From Inia geoffrensis (lineage: Eukaryota > Chordata > Mammalia > Artiodactyla > Iniidae), in assembly GCA_036417435.1 (NCBI GenBank), contig CM070901.1, positions 6,298,001 through 6,362,000 of the forward strand: a stretch of 64,000 bases of DNA, in the 5' to 3' direction. The first letter of the stretch is position 1. Each line of letters opens with the position of its first letter. Positions 1 to 10,656 of this stretch are shown here, one piece after another. A program made the translations under genes and the position numbers. The notes below the pieces were generated by a model. The model was not told the DNA's origin and made no database searches. It saw only the letters and a program-made list of their open reading frames with translations.

Positions 1-186
1 TCTATTTGTATCATCTTTAATTTCTTTCATCAGTGTCGTATAATTTTCTGCAAACAGGTCTTTTGTCTCCTTCGGTCGGTTTATTCCTAGATACTTTATT
101 CTTTTTGTTGCAGTGGTAAATGGGAGTGTTTTCTTGATTTCATTTTCAGATTTTTCGTCATTAATGTGTAGGAATGCCAGAGATTT

Positions 187-1128
187 CTATGGATTAATTT
201 TGTATCCTCCTACTTTACCAAATTCATTGATTAGCTCTAGTAGTTTTTTGGTAGCATCTTTAGGATTTGCTATGTATAGTATCGTGTCATCTGCAAACAG
301 TGACAACTTTACTTCTTCTTTTCCGATTTGGATTCCTTTTATTCCCTTTTCTTCTCTGATTGTTGTGGCTAAAACTTCCAAAACTATGTTGAATAAGCAT
401 GGTGAGAGTGGGCAACCTTTTCTTGTTCCTGATCTTAGTGTAAATGCTTTCAGTTTTTCACCATTGAGGATGATGTTGGCTGTGGGTTTGCCATATATAA
501 CCTTTATTATGTTGAGGAAAGTTCCCTCTGTGCCTACTTTCTGGAGGGTTTTTATCATAAATGGGTGTTGAATTTTGTCAAAAGCTTTCTCTGCATCTAT
601 TGAGATGATTATACTGTTTTTCTCCTTCAGTTTGTTATTATGGTGCATCATGTTGATTGATTTGCGTATATTGAAGAATCCTTGCATTCCTGGGATAAAC
701 CCCACTTGATCATGGTGTATGATCCTTTTACTGTGCTGCTGGATTCTGTTTGCTAGTATTCTGTTGAGGATTTTTGCATCTATGTTCATCAGTGCTATTG
801 GCCTGTAGTTTTCTTTCTTTGTGACATCTATGTCTGGTTTTGGTATCAGAGTGATGGTAGCCTTGTAAAATGAGTTTGGGAGTGTTCCTCCCTTTGCTCT
901 ATTTTGGAAGAGTTTGAGAAGGATAGGTGTTGGCTCTTCTCTAAGTGTTTGATAGAATTCACCTGTGAAGGCATCTGGTCCTGGACTTTTGTTTTTTGGA
1001 AGATTTTTAATCACAGTTTCAATTTCAGTGCTTGTGATTGGTCTGTTCATATTTTCTACTTCTTCCTGGTTCAGTCTTGGCAGGTTGTGCATTTCTAAGA
1101 ATTTGTCCATTTCTTCCAGGTTGTCCAT
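187..1128 (-). pseudogene. L1 ORF2 reverse transcriptase fragment, 313 codons open
   Basis: Longest open L1 frame in the window. It covers the start of the RT domain through the catalytic core: [13 protein letters not shown] near residue 50, the [13 protein letters not shown] palm segment, the [12 protein letters not shown] segment and [11 protein letters not shown], with the FADD catalytic box encoded at about 286-297. Full L1 ORF2 is about 1,275 codons, so this is roughly a quarter. The N-terminal endonuclease is in other frames upstream (1931-2113), so ORF2 as a whole is broken. The first Met here is simply the first in the frame and not a real start. The element is relatively young but not evidently active. 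Confidence 0.93.
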
Positions 1129-1930
1129 TTTATTGGCATATAGTTTCTAGTAATAATCTCTCATGATCCTTTGTATTTCTGCCGTTTCAGTTGTTACTTC
1201 TCCTTTTTCATTTCTAATTCTCTAGATTTGAGCCTTTGCCCTTTTTTTTTTTTTTTTTGATAAGTCTGGCTAATGGTTTATCAATTTTTTTTATCTTCTC
1301 AAAGAACCAGCTTTTAGTTTTATTGATCTTTACTATCATTTCCTTCGTTTCTTTTTCATTTATTTCTGATCTGATCTTTATGATTTCTTTCCTTCTGCTA
1401 ACTTTGGGGTACTTTTGGTTCTTATTTCTCTATTGCTTGAGTTGTAAGGTTAGGTTGTTTATTTGAGTTCTTTCTTGTTTCTCAAGGTAGGATCGTATAG
1501 GATTGCTATAAACTTCGCTCTTGGAACTGCTTTTGCTGCATCCCATATGTTTTGGGTCATTATATTTTCATTGTCATTTGTTTTCAGGTTTTTTTTTTAT
1601 TTCCTCTTTGATGTCTTCAGTGGTCTCTTGGTTATTAAATAGTGTGTTGTTTTGCCTTCATGTGTTTGTATATCTTACAGATTTTTTCCTGTAATTGATA
1701 TCTAGTCTTATAGCTTTGTGGTTGGAAAAGATACTTGATAAGATTTCAATTTTCTTAAATTTACCAGGGCTTTTTGTTGTGACCCAAGATATGATCTCTC
1801 CTGGAGAATGTTCCATGAGCACTTGAGAAGGATGTGTATTCTGTTGTTTTTGGATGCAATGTCCTATAAATGTCAGTTAAGTCCACCTTGTTTAGTATAT
1901 CATTTAAAGCTCGTGTTTACTTATTTATTT

Positions 1931-2113
1931 TCATTTTGGATGATCTGTCCATTGATGAAAGTGGGTGTTAAAGTCCCCTACTATGATTGTGCTACTGTTG
2001 ATTTCCCCTTTTATGGCTGTTAGTGTTTGCCTTATGTATTGAAGTGCTCCAATGTTGGGTGCATAAATATTTACAATTGTTATATCTTCTTCTTGGATCG
2101 ATCCTTTGATCAT
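1931..2113 (-). pseudogene. L1 ORF2 endonuclease fragment
   Basis: A 60-codon frame with the endonuclease strand-turn segments IKGSIQEEDITIVNIYAPN and STIIVGDFNT. The second contains the conserved GDFN of the apurinic endonuclease-like fold that nicks target DNA. More endonuclease sequence continues rightward to about 2360 in other frames. It belongs to the L1 at 1-4300 and is separated from the RT frame at 187-1128 by frame-breaking mutations. Confidence 0.85.
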
Positions 2114-2562
2114 TATGTAGTGTCTTTCTTTGTCTCTTATAATAGTCTTTGTTTTAAAGTCTATTTTGTCTGATATGAGAATTGCTACTACAGCTTTCTT
2201 TCGATTTCCATTTGCATGGAATATCTTTTTCCATCCCCTTACTTTCAGTCTGTATGTGTCCCTAGGTCTGAAGTGGGTCTCTTGTAGATAGCATATATAT
2301 GGGTCTTGTTTTATTATTCATTCAGCCAGTCTGTGTCTTTTGGTTGGAGCATTTAATCCATTTACATTTAAGGTAATTATCAATATGTATGCTGCTATTA
2401 TCATTTTCTTGATTGTTTTGGGTTTATTATTGTAGGTCTTTTCCTTCTCTTTGTTTCCTGCCTAGATAAGTTCCTTTAGCATTTGTTGTAAAGCTGTTTT
2501 GGTGGTGCTGAATTCTCTTAGCTTTTGCTTGTCTGTAAAGCTTTTAATTTCTCTGTCATTTT

Positions 2563-3200
2563 TTTTGTTTTTACATCTTTATTGGAGTATATTTGCTTTA
2601 CAATGGTTTGTTAGTTTCTGCTTTAAAACAAAGTGAATCAGTTATACATATACATATGCTCCCATATCTCTTCCCTCTTGCGTCTCCCTCCCTCCCTCCC
2701 TCCCTATCCCACTCCTCTAGGTGGTCACAAAGCATTGAGCCAGTCTCCCTGTGCTATGAGGCTGCTTCCCACTAGGTGCCTATTTTACATTTGGTAGTGT
2801 GTATATGTCCATGCCACTCTCTCGCTTTGTCACAGCTTACCCTTCCCCCACCCCATATCATCAAGTCCATTCTCTAGTAGGTCTGTGTCTTTATTCCTGA
2901 CTTACCCCTAGGTTCTTCTTGACATTTTTTTTTTAATTCCATATATATGTGTTAGCATATGGTATTTGTCTTTCTCTTTCTGACTTACTTCACTCTATAT
3001 GACAGACTCTAGGTCCAACCACCTCATTACAAATAGCTCAATTTCATTTCTTTTTATGGCTGAGTAATATTCTATTGTATATACGTGCCACATCTTCTTT
3101 ATCCATTCGTCTGATGATGGACACTTAGGTTGTTTCCATCTCTGGGCTATTGTAAATAGAGCTGCCATGAACATTTTGGTACATGACTCTTTTTGAATGA
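2563..3200 (-). mobile_element. L1 3' end nested inside ORF1 of another L1
   Basis: A T-rich run at about 2558-2575 (the poly-A tail on the opposite strand) leads into the L1 3' UTR (antisense of the terminal ...CCAATAAAGATG type end) and then the end of ORF2 (the TMEYYSAIK region near 3060). At about 3200 the sequence returns to antisense ORF1 of the host L1. It is therefore a 5'-truncated L1 inserted in the same orientation as its host. A (CCCT)n patch near 2688-2705 lies in the 3' UTR. No target duplication could be fixed by eye. Confidence 0.87.
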
Positions 3201-3429
3201 GATTCTTTCTGGGTAGAGTAATCTTGGTCGTAGGTTTTTCTCTTTCATCACTTTAAATATGTCCTCCCACTCCTTTCTGTCTTGCAGAGTTTCTGCTGAT
3301 GAAGCTGTTAACCTTGTGGGGATTCCCTTATGTGTTACTTGTTGTTTTCTCCTTGCTGCTTTAAATATTCTTTGTCTTTTATTTTTGGTAGTTTGATTAA
3401 TATGTGTCTTTGCATGTTTCTCCTTGGAT

Positions 3430-3672
3430 TCATCCTGTATGGGACTCTCTGTGCTTCCTGGACTTGATTAACTCTTTCCTTTCCCATATTAGGGAAGTTT
3501 TCAACTCAAATCTCTTAAATCTTTTCTCAGTCCCTTTCTTTTTCTCTTCTTCTTCTGGGACCCCTATAATTCGAATGTTGGTGTGTTTAATGTTGTCCCA
3601 GAGGTCTCTGAGACTGTTCTCAATTTTTATCATTTTTTTTTCTTTATTCTGCTCTGCAGTAGTTATTTCCAC
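3430..3672 (-). pseudogene. L1 ORF1 (RNA-binding chaperone) fragment
   Basis: An 80-codon frame spanning the end of the coiled coil and the start of the RRM of L1 ORF1p. It shows SLRDLWDNIKHTNIRIIGVP followed by a run of Glu/Lys, the hallmark junction of mammalian ORF1p. Full ORF1 is about 330-340 codons. It belongs to the L1 at 1-4300; the rest of ORF1 runs left to the nested L1 at 3200 and continues beyond it. Confidence 0.88.
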
Positions 3673-4309
3673 TATTTTATCTTCCAGGTCACTTACCCGT
3701 TCTTCTCCCTCAATTATTCTGCTATTGATCCCTTCTAGAGAATTTTAAATTTCTTTTAGTGTGTTGTTCATCTCTGTTTGCTCTTTAGTTCTTCTAGGTC
3801 CTTGTTAAACATTTCTTGTATTTTCTCCATTCTATTTCCAAGATTTTGGATCATCTTTACTGTCATGTTCTGAATTCTTTTTCAGGTAGACTGCCTGTTT
3901 CCTCCTCATTTGTTAGGTCTGGTAGGTTTTTGCCTTTCTCCTTCATCTGCTGTGTGTTTTTCTATCTTCTCATTTTGCTTAACTTACTGTTTTGGGGGTC
4001 TGCTTTTCATAGGCTGCAGGTTCATAGTTTTCATTGTTCTTGGAGTCTGCCCCCAGTGGCTAAGGTTGGTTCAGTGGGTTGTGTAGGCTTCCTAGTGGAG
4101 GGGAGTAGAGACTGTGTTCTGGTGGATGAGGCTGGATCTTGTCTTTCTGGTGGGCAGGTCCACTTCTGGTGGTGTGTTTTTCGGTGTCTGTGGCCTTATT
4201 ATGATTTTAGGCAGCCTCTGTGCTAATGGTTGGGGATGTGTTCCTGTATTGCTAGTTGTTTGGAATGGGGTGTCTTGCACTGTAGTTTGCTGGTATATGC
4301 ACTCGATAA

Positions 4310-4498
4310 CTGTGTTTTTTCTGTTTTTGGATGGATTGGTCTCTCTAGATCTTTTAGGTCTACTTGGTGTATACTATTGTTCAATTCCTCTGTTTCTTTA
4401 TTGATCTTTTGTTTATATGATCTATCCATTTTTGAAAATGGGGTATTTAAGTCACCAACTATAATTGTAGAAATTTCTTTTATTTCTTTCAGTCGCAC
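4310..4498 (-). pseudogene. L1M endonuclease fragment
   Basis: The frame shows STIIVGDLNTPFSKMDRS and then QKINKETEELNNSIHQVDL, the conserved central part of the L1 endonuclease. The open frame continues to 4223 but that extension crosses into the 5' UTR of the neighbouring younger L1 and is not endonuclease. It marks the junction of two separate L1 copies. Confidence 0.85.
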
Positions 4499-4670
4499 CC
4501 ATGTTAGCTTTATACATTTGAGGGATCTATTGTTTGATACGTATCTATTTATAATTGCTATCTTTTTGATGAATTTTCTTTTTTACCAAGTTATAATGAC
4601 CTTTTTTTCATCTTTTAACAATTTTTAACTTACAGTCTATTTTGTCTGATATTAGTAGAGCCACTGCAGT

Positions 4671-4895
4671 TCACTTTTGTTTACTATTTATTTGGAATAT
4701 ATTTTTCAATCCTTTCAAGCTCAACTTATTTGTGTCTTTTGGTCCTAAGTGAGTCTTTTTTAGACAGTTTATAATTATAGCATGGTTTTTATTCATTTTC
4801 CAGTTGTGGTTCTGTTCACTAGTGAGTTTTCTCTGTTTAGTTTCAAAATGACTACTAGGAAGGACTTCTGCCATTTTGCTATTGGTTTTCTGCAT
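4671..4895 (-). pseudogene. L1M endonuclease N-terminal fragment
   Basis: A 74-codon frame whose second half, INCLKKTHLGPKDTNKL then LKGLKNIFQINSKQK, matches the L1 endonuclease segment that normally reads CCLQETH...KVKGWKKIF. The QETH catalytic glutamate motif has become KKTH. It belongs to the same old L1 as 4310-4498. Confidence 0.8.
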
Positions 4896-6297
4896 ATCAT
4901 TTTGGTCCTCAATTCCTCCATTATTGAATTATTTTGTGTTTGATTTTTTTAGTATTTTGAATTCTTTATCATTTTCTGTATAATTTAAATTTATTTTCTT
5001 ACTGGTTTCTTTGGGAATTAAAATTAACATATTAAATTTATAACAACCTCATTGAATTATACTAGGTTAGTTTCAATATTGAACAAAACTTGTTTTATAC
5101 ATCATGATCCCTTTAATTATTATTGTTACTTTTTAATATTTTAAAGATTACATCTATATATGCTATATATACATTAAGATAGGCATAATTATTATATGCA
5201 TTTGTCTTTTAAATCATATAGGAAAAAATGTTTTACTAAGCAAAATATGCAATAATACTGGCTTTTATATTTACCTGTGTAGTTATAATAATTTTATCAG
5301 TGCTCCAACTTTCTTCCCATGACTTCACATTACTGCCTAGTGTCCTTCATTTTCTGTCTGATGGACTTCCTTTAGCATTTTTAATAGGTTGGTTATACTA
5401 GGAACAAACTCTTTCAGCTTTTGTTTATCTGGGGAAATCTTAATTTCTCCTTTATTCTTGAATAGTTTTTCCACAGTTAGAATTCTTATTTGGCAGTGTT
5501 TTTCTTTCAGCACTTTAAATATGTCTTCTCACTGCCATTCTCCCTCCATGTACCTAGTTACAAATCAGTTGTTAATCTTATTGAGTAGCCCTTGAATGTG
5601 ATGTCACTTACCTCTTGCTGCTTTCAAGATTCTATTTATCTTTGGCTTTCTACAATTTTAAAATAATGTAACTTAGTGTGGATCTCTTTGTTTAACCCAC
5701 TTAGAGTTCATTGAGTTCCTTGGCTTTCTAGATTCATGTACTTCAAGAAATTTGGGAATTTTTCAGCCACTATTTCTCAGATATTCTCTCTGCTTTTTCT
5801 CTTTCTTTCTTGAATTCCCATAATGAATATGTAAGTATGATTGATAGTGTCCCATAGGATTCTAAAACTCTTCAATTTTTTCTTTTTCATTTCTTCTTTA
5901 CAGTCTGATTAATTTAAATTGTCTTATTTTCATGTTTCCTAATTCAGTCTTGTTTTCTCAAATCTGTTGAACAGCTCAGGTGAAATTTTCATTTCAGCTA
6001 TTGTACTTTTCAGCTCCAGAATCTGTTTTGTCCCCTTTTATACTTATTTCTTTACTGATATTTTACTTCTTCATACCTTGTTCCTCTCATTTCTTCTGTT
6101 TGTCATTGGTTTACTTAAGCTAACTGAGAGTGTTTAGGAATGTTGATTTAATGTATTCATCTAGAAAGTCCAACATCTGCACTTTCTCATGGACAGTTTT
6201 CCTGTTTCTTGTTTTCCTGTAATTGGACAATACTTTCTTGTTTCTTTGCAATCTTTTAAAATTCTTTTTAAAAATTGGACATTTTTAGTATTATGAT

Positions 6298-6450
6298 GAT
6301 CTAAAAAGAAAGGAAGAAAGACTGAGGGGGAAAATGAGCAAGAAAGAAATGAAGAAAGGGAGGGAGGAAGTAAGGAAAGAACAGAGAAGAAAAAAAGGAA
6401 ATGAAAAGAAAGGGTAATGGAAAAAAGAAAAAAACCAAGAAAAGAAAAAT
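6298..6450. repeat. Purine-rich (GA/GAA) low-complexity tract
   Basis: About 150 bases almost free of pyrimidines on the plus strand (AAAGAAAGGAAGAAAG type). It lies at the right border of the old L1 and looks like a degenerate simple repeat. Confidence 0.8.
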
Positions 6451-7244
6451 TCTACTCCTCAAATTTTTGCATATTGATCCTGGGCACTCCTTTAGTGCTG
6501 AACCAGGACATTTACCACTCTGCCTGGTTATATTTCCTGTTTGTTCTGAGAGTAAAGACCAGTGACAGTTGAAAGCTTATTGCCTTCTCAGGTCTTCTGT
6601 GAACATGTTTACTGGCCTGAAAATTCACGTGACCCTCATTTCTCCACATACACAGCAGCTTATAAAAACCCCTATTCCCTCAAAACACTCATTCTCTGTC
6701 TTTTTCTCCCATAATTTGGTGTGTTTATTGTTTGCATTTTTTTTCCCCCAGACAGCAGCAACATCTTTTTCATTTGACTTTCATTGGTTTTGAGGACTGC
6801 AGAGCTTCTCTGACCTGATAGAGTTCTAAATTAAGCAAAACAACAGGAAGCCCCCTGTGGCAGAGGGAGGCAACTCCAGTCAGTTCAAAATAGATAAATA
6901 TAATTCTCTGGTTACAAGGTCTGTTCTGCTCCCTCAAGAATTATCTGTTCACACAAGGAACATGAGCTGGCACCTTCAAGACCATGACCATGTGGAGAGA
7001 GGTTGAGGATGAGGGTTGGTTACTATGCCACCAAACTCTTAGTCTGTTTCAGTGGTTTTTATCCTGACTAAGCATTTCCTTGGTTGCCATAAACTTTAGA
7101 ATATGTTCCAGAGGCCCAGGAAGGTTGATTCTGGCAGCTTGCCATGTGCTTTGGTGTTTCTGCAGAGGGATAGACCCTAAAGTTCCCTACGCCTCCATTT
7201 TTACTGATACCACTTGTCTTTTTACAAGCTAATTTTTACTGAAT
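6451..7244. other. Unassigned stretch, perhaps L1M 5' region
   Basis: No gene and no repeat that I can name. Given the L1M on the left it may be upstream 5' UTR of that element, but no landmark confirms this. A short AT/TAAA box (CTTATAAAAACCC) near 6660 is probably incidental. Confidence 0.3.
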
Positions 7245-7385
7245 ACAGTCACAGCCATCTGTTTATATTTGTTTACAGCAGTTTTCAAACTACAATTTCA
7301 GGGTTGAGTAGTTGCCAAAGAGACTGATGGCCTGCAAGGCTAAGATATTTAATAACTGGCCCTTTATGCAAAGTCTGCAGTCCTC
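7245..7385 (-). mobile_element. hAT-like non-autonomous DNA transposon fragment
   Basis: Reverse-strand match to the element seen at 8945-9170. The plus strand carries GTTGAGTAGTTGCCAAAGAGAC, in shorter form TTGAGTAGTTG, followed by the complement of the 'AAATATTTTAGGC ... GGGCCAGATAGT' signature (here AAGATATTTAATAACTGGCCC). Both termini are eroded. Assignment to hAT/Charlie is from memory of the consensus and the exact subfamily is not claimed. Confidence 0.6.
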
Positions 7386-7449
7386 TATGTTAAAGTTTCT
7401 GTATACATAACCTGTGGTAAAATAAAGAGTGTGTTACTACTTTAACTCT

Positions 7450-8115
7450 ATATGTAATTTTTTTATTGCTTTATTCTACTGGCTTAATGATGATCAGTAA
7501 AATGTTGAATAGAAATATTGGAATGGATATTCTTGCCTTATTCCCAATCTTGGGAGAAATGCATTTTATTTTCACCCAAAAGTATGCTCTTAGCTGTATA
7601 CAGAGTATATTTTCTTTATCTGCTTCCCATACCCTCCTTCACAGAAGCATTTATGCTTTTAAGCAAATTTTGAATATATTCAGTCATTACTTTTTCAAAT
7701 ATTTAATACTCTTTTCCTCTCCTTCTGGAGCCCACTAATATATATTCTAAACCAGTCAATATTTTACTGCAGCTTACTGAAACTCTGTTAAATTTTCAGC
7801 GTTTTTCTCTCTATGTTTAATTCTAGTTTTATTGCTATGTCTTCAATTCACTTTATGTTTTCTACAGTGCCTAACCTGTTGTTAATCAAAACTAGTGAAT
7901 ATTTTTATTTCAGATCTTATATTTTTCATCTCTAGTAATTGCTTTAAAGTCATTGTCTGCTAGTTCCATTATCTTTGTAATTTCTGGGTCTATTTTCTTT
8001 TGACTCATTTTTCTCTTGATTGTGGGTAATATTTTCCTACTTCTTTGCATTTTTAGTATTTTTGACTCATTGCTTGACATTGTAAATATTATTGTGTGTC
8101 TGGATTTCATTTGTT
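7450..8115 (-). mobile_element. Ancient L1 (L1ME-type) fragments
   Basis: 7450-7600 is antisense RT just after the catalytic core (AAAATGTTGAATAGAAAT, then CTTGCCTTATTCCCAATCTT). 7600-8115 is antisense ORF1 and upstream sequence, ending in the old-L1 pattern TTTTTGACTCATTGCTTGACATTGTAA. The two parts are not contiguous in a full L1, so this is either a deleted copy or two pieces. It is heavily diverged. Confidence 0.7.
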
Positions 8116-8480
8116 TTACCTTTAAGGAACAAAAGGGATAAGCATGTCACTAAGGTGGGGAAAGATATCAAAGTATGTGAATATACAGTTTTAGATAGTG
8201 ATACAGTTTTCAATAAAGAAAGGATGTCCAATTTTGCAATCATTCAAGGAAATGCAATTTCATACAGCAAGTTAGTCCTTCAAGCGGGAAGTAAGCTTTA
8301 TGTAGCTTACAAAGGAATTAGAAATAACCTAGATATTTTAAAGTAGAAGAATTTTTTAAAAATTATGGCACAGGCAGCCTATGAAAAGGCTGAGAAAATG
8401 TCCATACATAAACATACTAATATCAATAAATTCCAAAGATCAGTGAAAAATGGCAGTTGCAGAAGAATGGTATCTGAAGA
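8116..8480. other. Unassigned AT-rich stretch
   Basis: Open frames here (8092-8346 and 8365-8574 on the plus strand) have no recognisable domain. The first begins inside the old L1 and the second runs into an L1-like tail, so neither is supported as a gene. Confidence 0.5.
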
Positions 8481-8489
8481 GAAGATGCA

Positions 8490-8770
8490 TTTGACTCAAA
8501 TACACACATGCACAATACAAGTACATATTTCTATAGGTAAAAATAATTCTGTAAGTGTATTCAAAATAGTCTGAAAGGATCCATTTCAAACTGATAATGG
8601 TGGTTACCTATAGGAGACAAAAGGATAGGATGGGTATGTGTGTAAATTAGATGGTATTCAAAACAAGGGTGTTAAATTTTTGTGTGTATTTTTCCTTTTT
8701 CTATGGAATCTCAGATGTTTAGATATAAAAGTACACTTTGGGTAATTAAAAATAAAATGGTTAAACACTA
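8490..8770 (+). mobile_element. Probable ancient L1M 3' end
   Basis: Resembles the 3' UTR of old L1M elements: GTCTGAAAGGATCCA, then AATGGTGGTTACCTATAGG, a T-rich block and a final run into AATTAAAAATAAAATGG. Similarity is by eye and the left boundary is a guess. Confidence 0.42.
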
Positions 8771-8944
8771 AAATTAAAGGGTTACTCTGAGGTGGGGGGA
8801 GCAATGATGAGGGTTAGTGAATGAGAATCATTCATGCTTTAGCCTATATACTTCAATATCATTGGCATATTTAACAAAAATAATGTGAAGATAAGTTACT
8901 TCTGTGTTTTTGCAAATGGTACATAATGCAACTGTGTTATGCAA

Positions 8945-9170
8945 GGGCCAACAAACATTTTTGGTAAACACCAGACAGTAAATATTTTAGGCTTTAAGAG
9001 AGACACATGCTCTCTGTCATAAATACCCTATTCTGCCATTGAAATGAGAAAGCATATATTGACATTATATAAATGAATGTGTTTGGCTGTGTTTCAATAA
9101 AACTTTATTTGCAAAAGCAGGTGGTGGGCCAGATTTGGTCTTCAGGTTGCAGGTGGTCTACAATTCTTAC
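8945..9170 (+). mobile_element. hAT-like non-autonomous DNA transposon
   Basis: Signature blocks on the plus strand: AAGGGCCAACAAAC, AGTAAATATTTTAGGCTTT, ATTCTGCCATTG, CAATAAAACTTTATTTGC and GTGGGCCAGATTTGG. These are the conserved parts of a ~200-bp MER-type hAT family in mammals. It is more complete than the inverted copy at 7245-7385. Confidence 0.72.
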
Positions 9171-9924
9171 TCTTACATAGTAAGAATACTACTAATACTT
9201 GTGTAGTGGAAAAAAGGGAACTGTGAATATTTGATTATCTACTATATCATAATGATATATTAAATCCATTTTATGTGACATTTATGGCAACATGTATTAA
9301 TTTAGGAATGTAGTTATTCTATTTTCAATGATACAATTAAAATATGTTCACCTTTACCAATTCAAAAGATAATAATATTTTCATGAAAATGCACTTGCTA
9401 CAAATTTAAAGTATGCAAAATAACTATAAAAGCATAAAATGTGAAACAAGAATTCAAAGGAAAATATATGCCTAATGGAAAACCAGCTTCATATAGCGAA
9501 TTGAGTGAGAATAATTTTAAGACCTACTTAGAATGTGTTTCTAGAGAATTTTACATCATTCTTCAGTTTTTGCAAGCAGTTGTAAGGTGACTGTAAGATT
9601 ATAATTTGATATAGATGAGTTAGCATGTCACACAAAATACCCAAACAACTGACATATTATAATATTTTGCTTAACTAAAATTGTGTATTTGAGGTAGAAC
9701 ATGAACCAACATGTTAATAACCAAAAGGTCTTGAATTATTTATTTTAAAAAGTGATTTATGATGTAAAAAAATTAATGGAGAAGTTCTTTTATCTGTAAA
9801 AATGTTTCCTAATTCTGTCTTCTAATTTCCTAAAACAATTCAGAATCCTTACATCTATTAGCTTTAAAACTGAAAAGAAAAGCTGAAAGAATTTACTCAG
9901 AATATGAACATTATCACTCCAATT
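9171..9924. other. Unassigned AT-rich DNA
   Basis: No gene, RNA or nameable repeat seen. It is rich in A and T with no long open frame. Confidence 0.5.
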
Positions 9925-10080
9925 TAATGAATACCTATTATGTGCAGTTATATTTACATATTCTATCAGACTTAGTCTGAAGAAAAAGGTTCTGTGGTAA
10001 ATAATATTATCCCTATTTTACTAATACAGAGAAAGTGACTCAGAAAAATTAAGTCCTTACCATGATTATAGTGATAATAA
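9925..10080 (-). mobile_element. MIR SINE (minus orientation)
   Basis: Plus-strand blocks TATTATCCCTATTTTACT and GAGAAAGTGACTCAGA are the complement of the MIR core (normally ATCTGTAAAATGGGG and the CTCAGTTTCC region). tRNA-derived SINE common to all mammals; this copy is strongly diverged. Confidence 0.6.
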
Positions 10081-10329
10081 ATAATGGAAATGGTATTCTT
10101 TTGGCATGGTGCCATCTTTTAAGAAGTTATTCTTCCCATTGTACTTTGTGAGTTTTCTTCAGAGAAGGGGACTATATTCTCTAATTAAGTTTGATCTGAA
10201 TTGAAAAATTCAGGGAAAAAAATATGTGGGAAAAAAGTAAATATTTATCTTGAAGTCTTCACATCTATGGTAAAGTAAGGAGCTGTCATCTTTTGGTAAT
10301 GGCTTTCATAAAACACCATTGTACATTTT

Positions 10330-10505
10330 AACACAAACCTTTTAGCTGTGTTACCTCGGCAAACTTACTTAGCTGCTATGAACCTCCTTTGTCTTATATG
10401 TAACACAGTAACAATAATAATGACAATTCATAGCTCTCAGCCATTTTGAAAATTAAATGAGAAGAAAGGGAGAACATCTTAGGCTAACACTCAGTGAGTA
10501 AAGTG
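10330..10505 (+). mobile_element. MIR SINE (plus orientation)
   Basis: Blocks TTTTAGCTGTGTTACCT, GGCAAACTTACTTAG, AACAGTAACAATAATAATGAC and AAAATTAAATGAGAAG follow the MIR order (AGCTGTGTGACC, GCAAGTTACTTAAC, the ATAATAAT stretch, GGATTAAATGAG). Confidence 0.68.
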
Positions 10506-10539
10506 AAAATAATCTATGATCAAAATTAGTAAAATTCTT

Positions 10540-10656
10540 GGGCTTCCCTGGTGGCGCAGTGGCTGAGAGTCCACCTGCCAATGCAGGGGACACGGATTCA
10601 TGCCCCGGTCTGGGAATATTCCACATGCTGTGGAGCGGGTAGGCTTGTGAGCCATT
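10540..10656 (+). mobile_element. CHR-2-type SINE, truncated at 3' side
   Basis: Starts with GGGCTTCCCTGGTGGCGCAG, the 5' end of the cetacean CHR-2 SINE, with A box (TGGCGCAGTGG) and a diverged B box (GGATTCATGCC). It stops at GTGAGCCATT, about half way, with no A-rich tail and no visible target duplication. Compare the complete copy at 23603-23820. Confidence 0.9.

Larger units (their letters stand above)
1..4300 (-). mobile_element. L1 (LINE-1), 3' end beyond window, 5'-truncated
   Basis: Minus-strand L1. Reading right to left there is part of the 5' UTR (about 3860-4300), ORF1 (about 3200-3860 and 2460-2560), ORF2 endonuclease (about 1900-2360) and ORF2 reverse transcriptase (1-1130); the 3' part lies left of base 1. 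Its 5' UTR is shorter than the roughly 1.2 kb seen in the copy at 40752-47533, so it is 5'-truncated at about 4300, where it abuts a clearly older L1. ORF1 is interrupted by another L1 tail at 2563-3200. The boundary at 4300 is estimated by eye, and no target duplication can be checked because the other end is outside the window. Confidence 0.93.
4300..6295 (-). mobile_element. Older L1 (L1M-type), endonuclease to ORF1/5' region
   Basis: Directly after the younger L1 the sequence switches to a more diverged minus-strand L1: endonuclease at 4300-4900, an AT-rich inter-ORF stretch at 4900-5350, and antisense ORF1 plus upstream sequence at 5350-6290 (the pattern around CAGCACTTTAAATATGTC near 5508 and the Ser/Phe-rich reverse frames are typical of old mammalian L1M ORF1). 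Many small indels and stops indicate considerable age. The right end is uncertain; I stop it at the purine-rich tract. Confidence 0.85.

Noticed and set aside
3816..4628. Plus-strand frames of 96-136 codons at 3816-4226, 4114-4404 and 4230-4628
   Set aside because: They lie antisense to L1 5' UTR and endonuclease sequence and cross the junction of two L1 copies; they are shadows.
8092..8574. Plus-strand frames of 84 and 69 codons
   Set aside because: The first starts inside an old L1 and the second overlaps a probable L1M 3' end; no domain or conserved start is visible.
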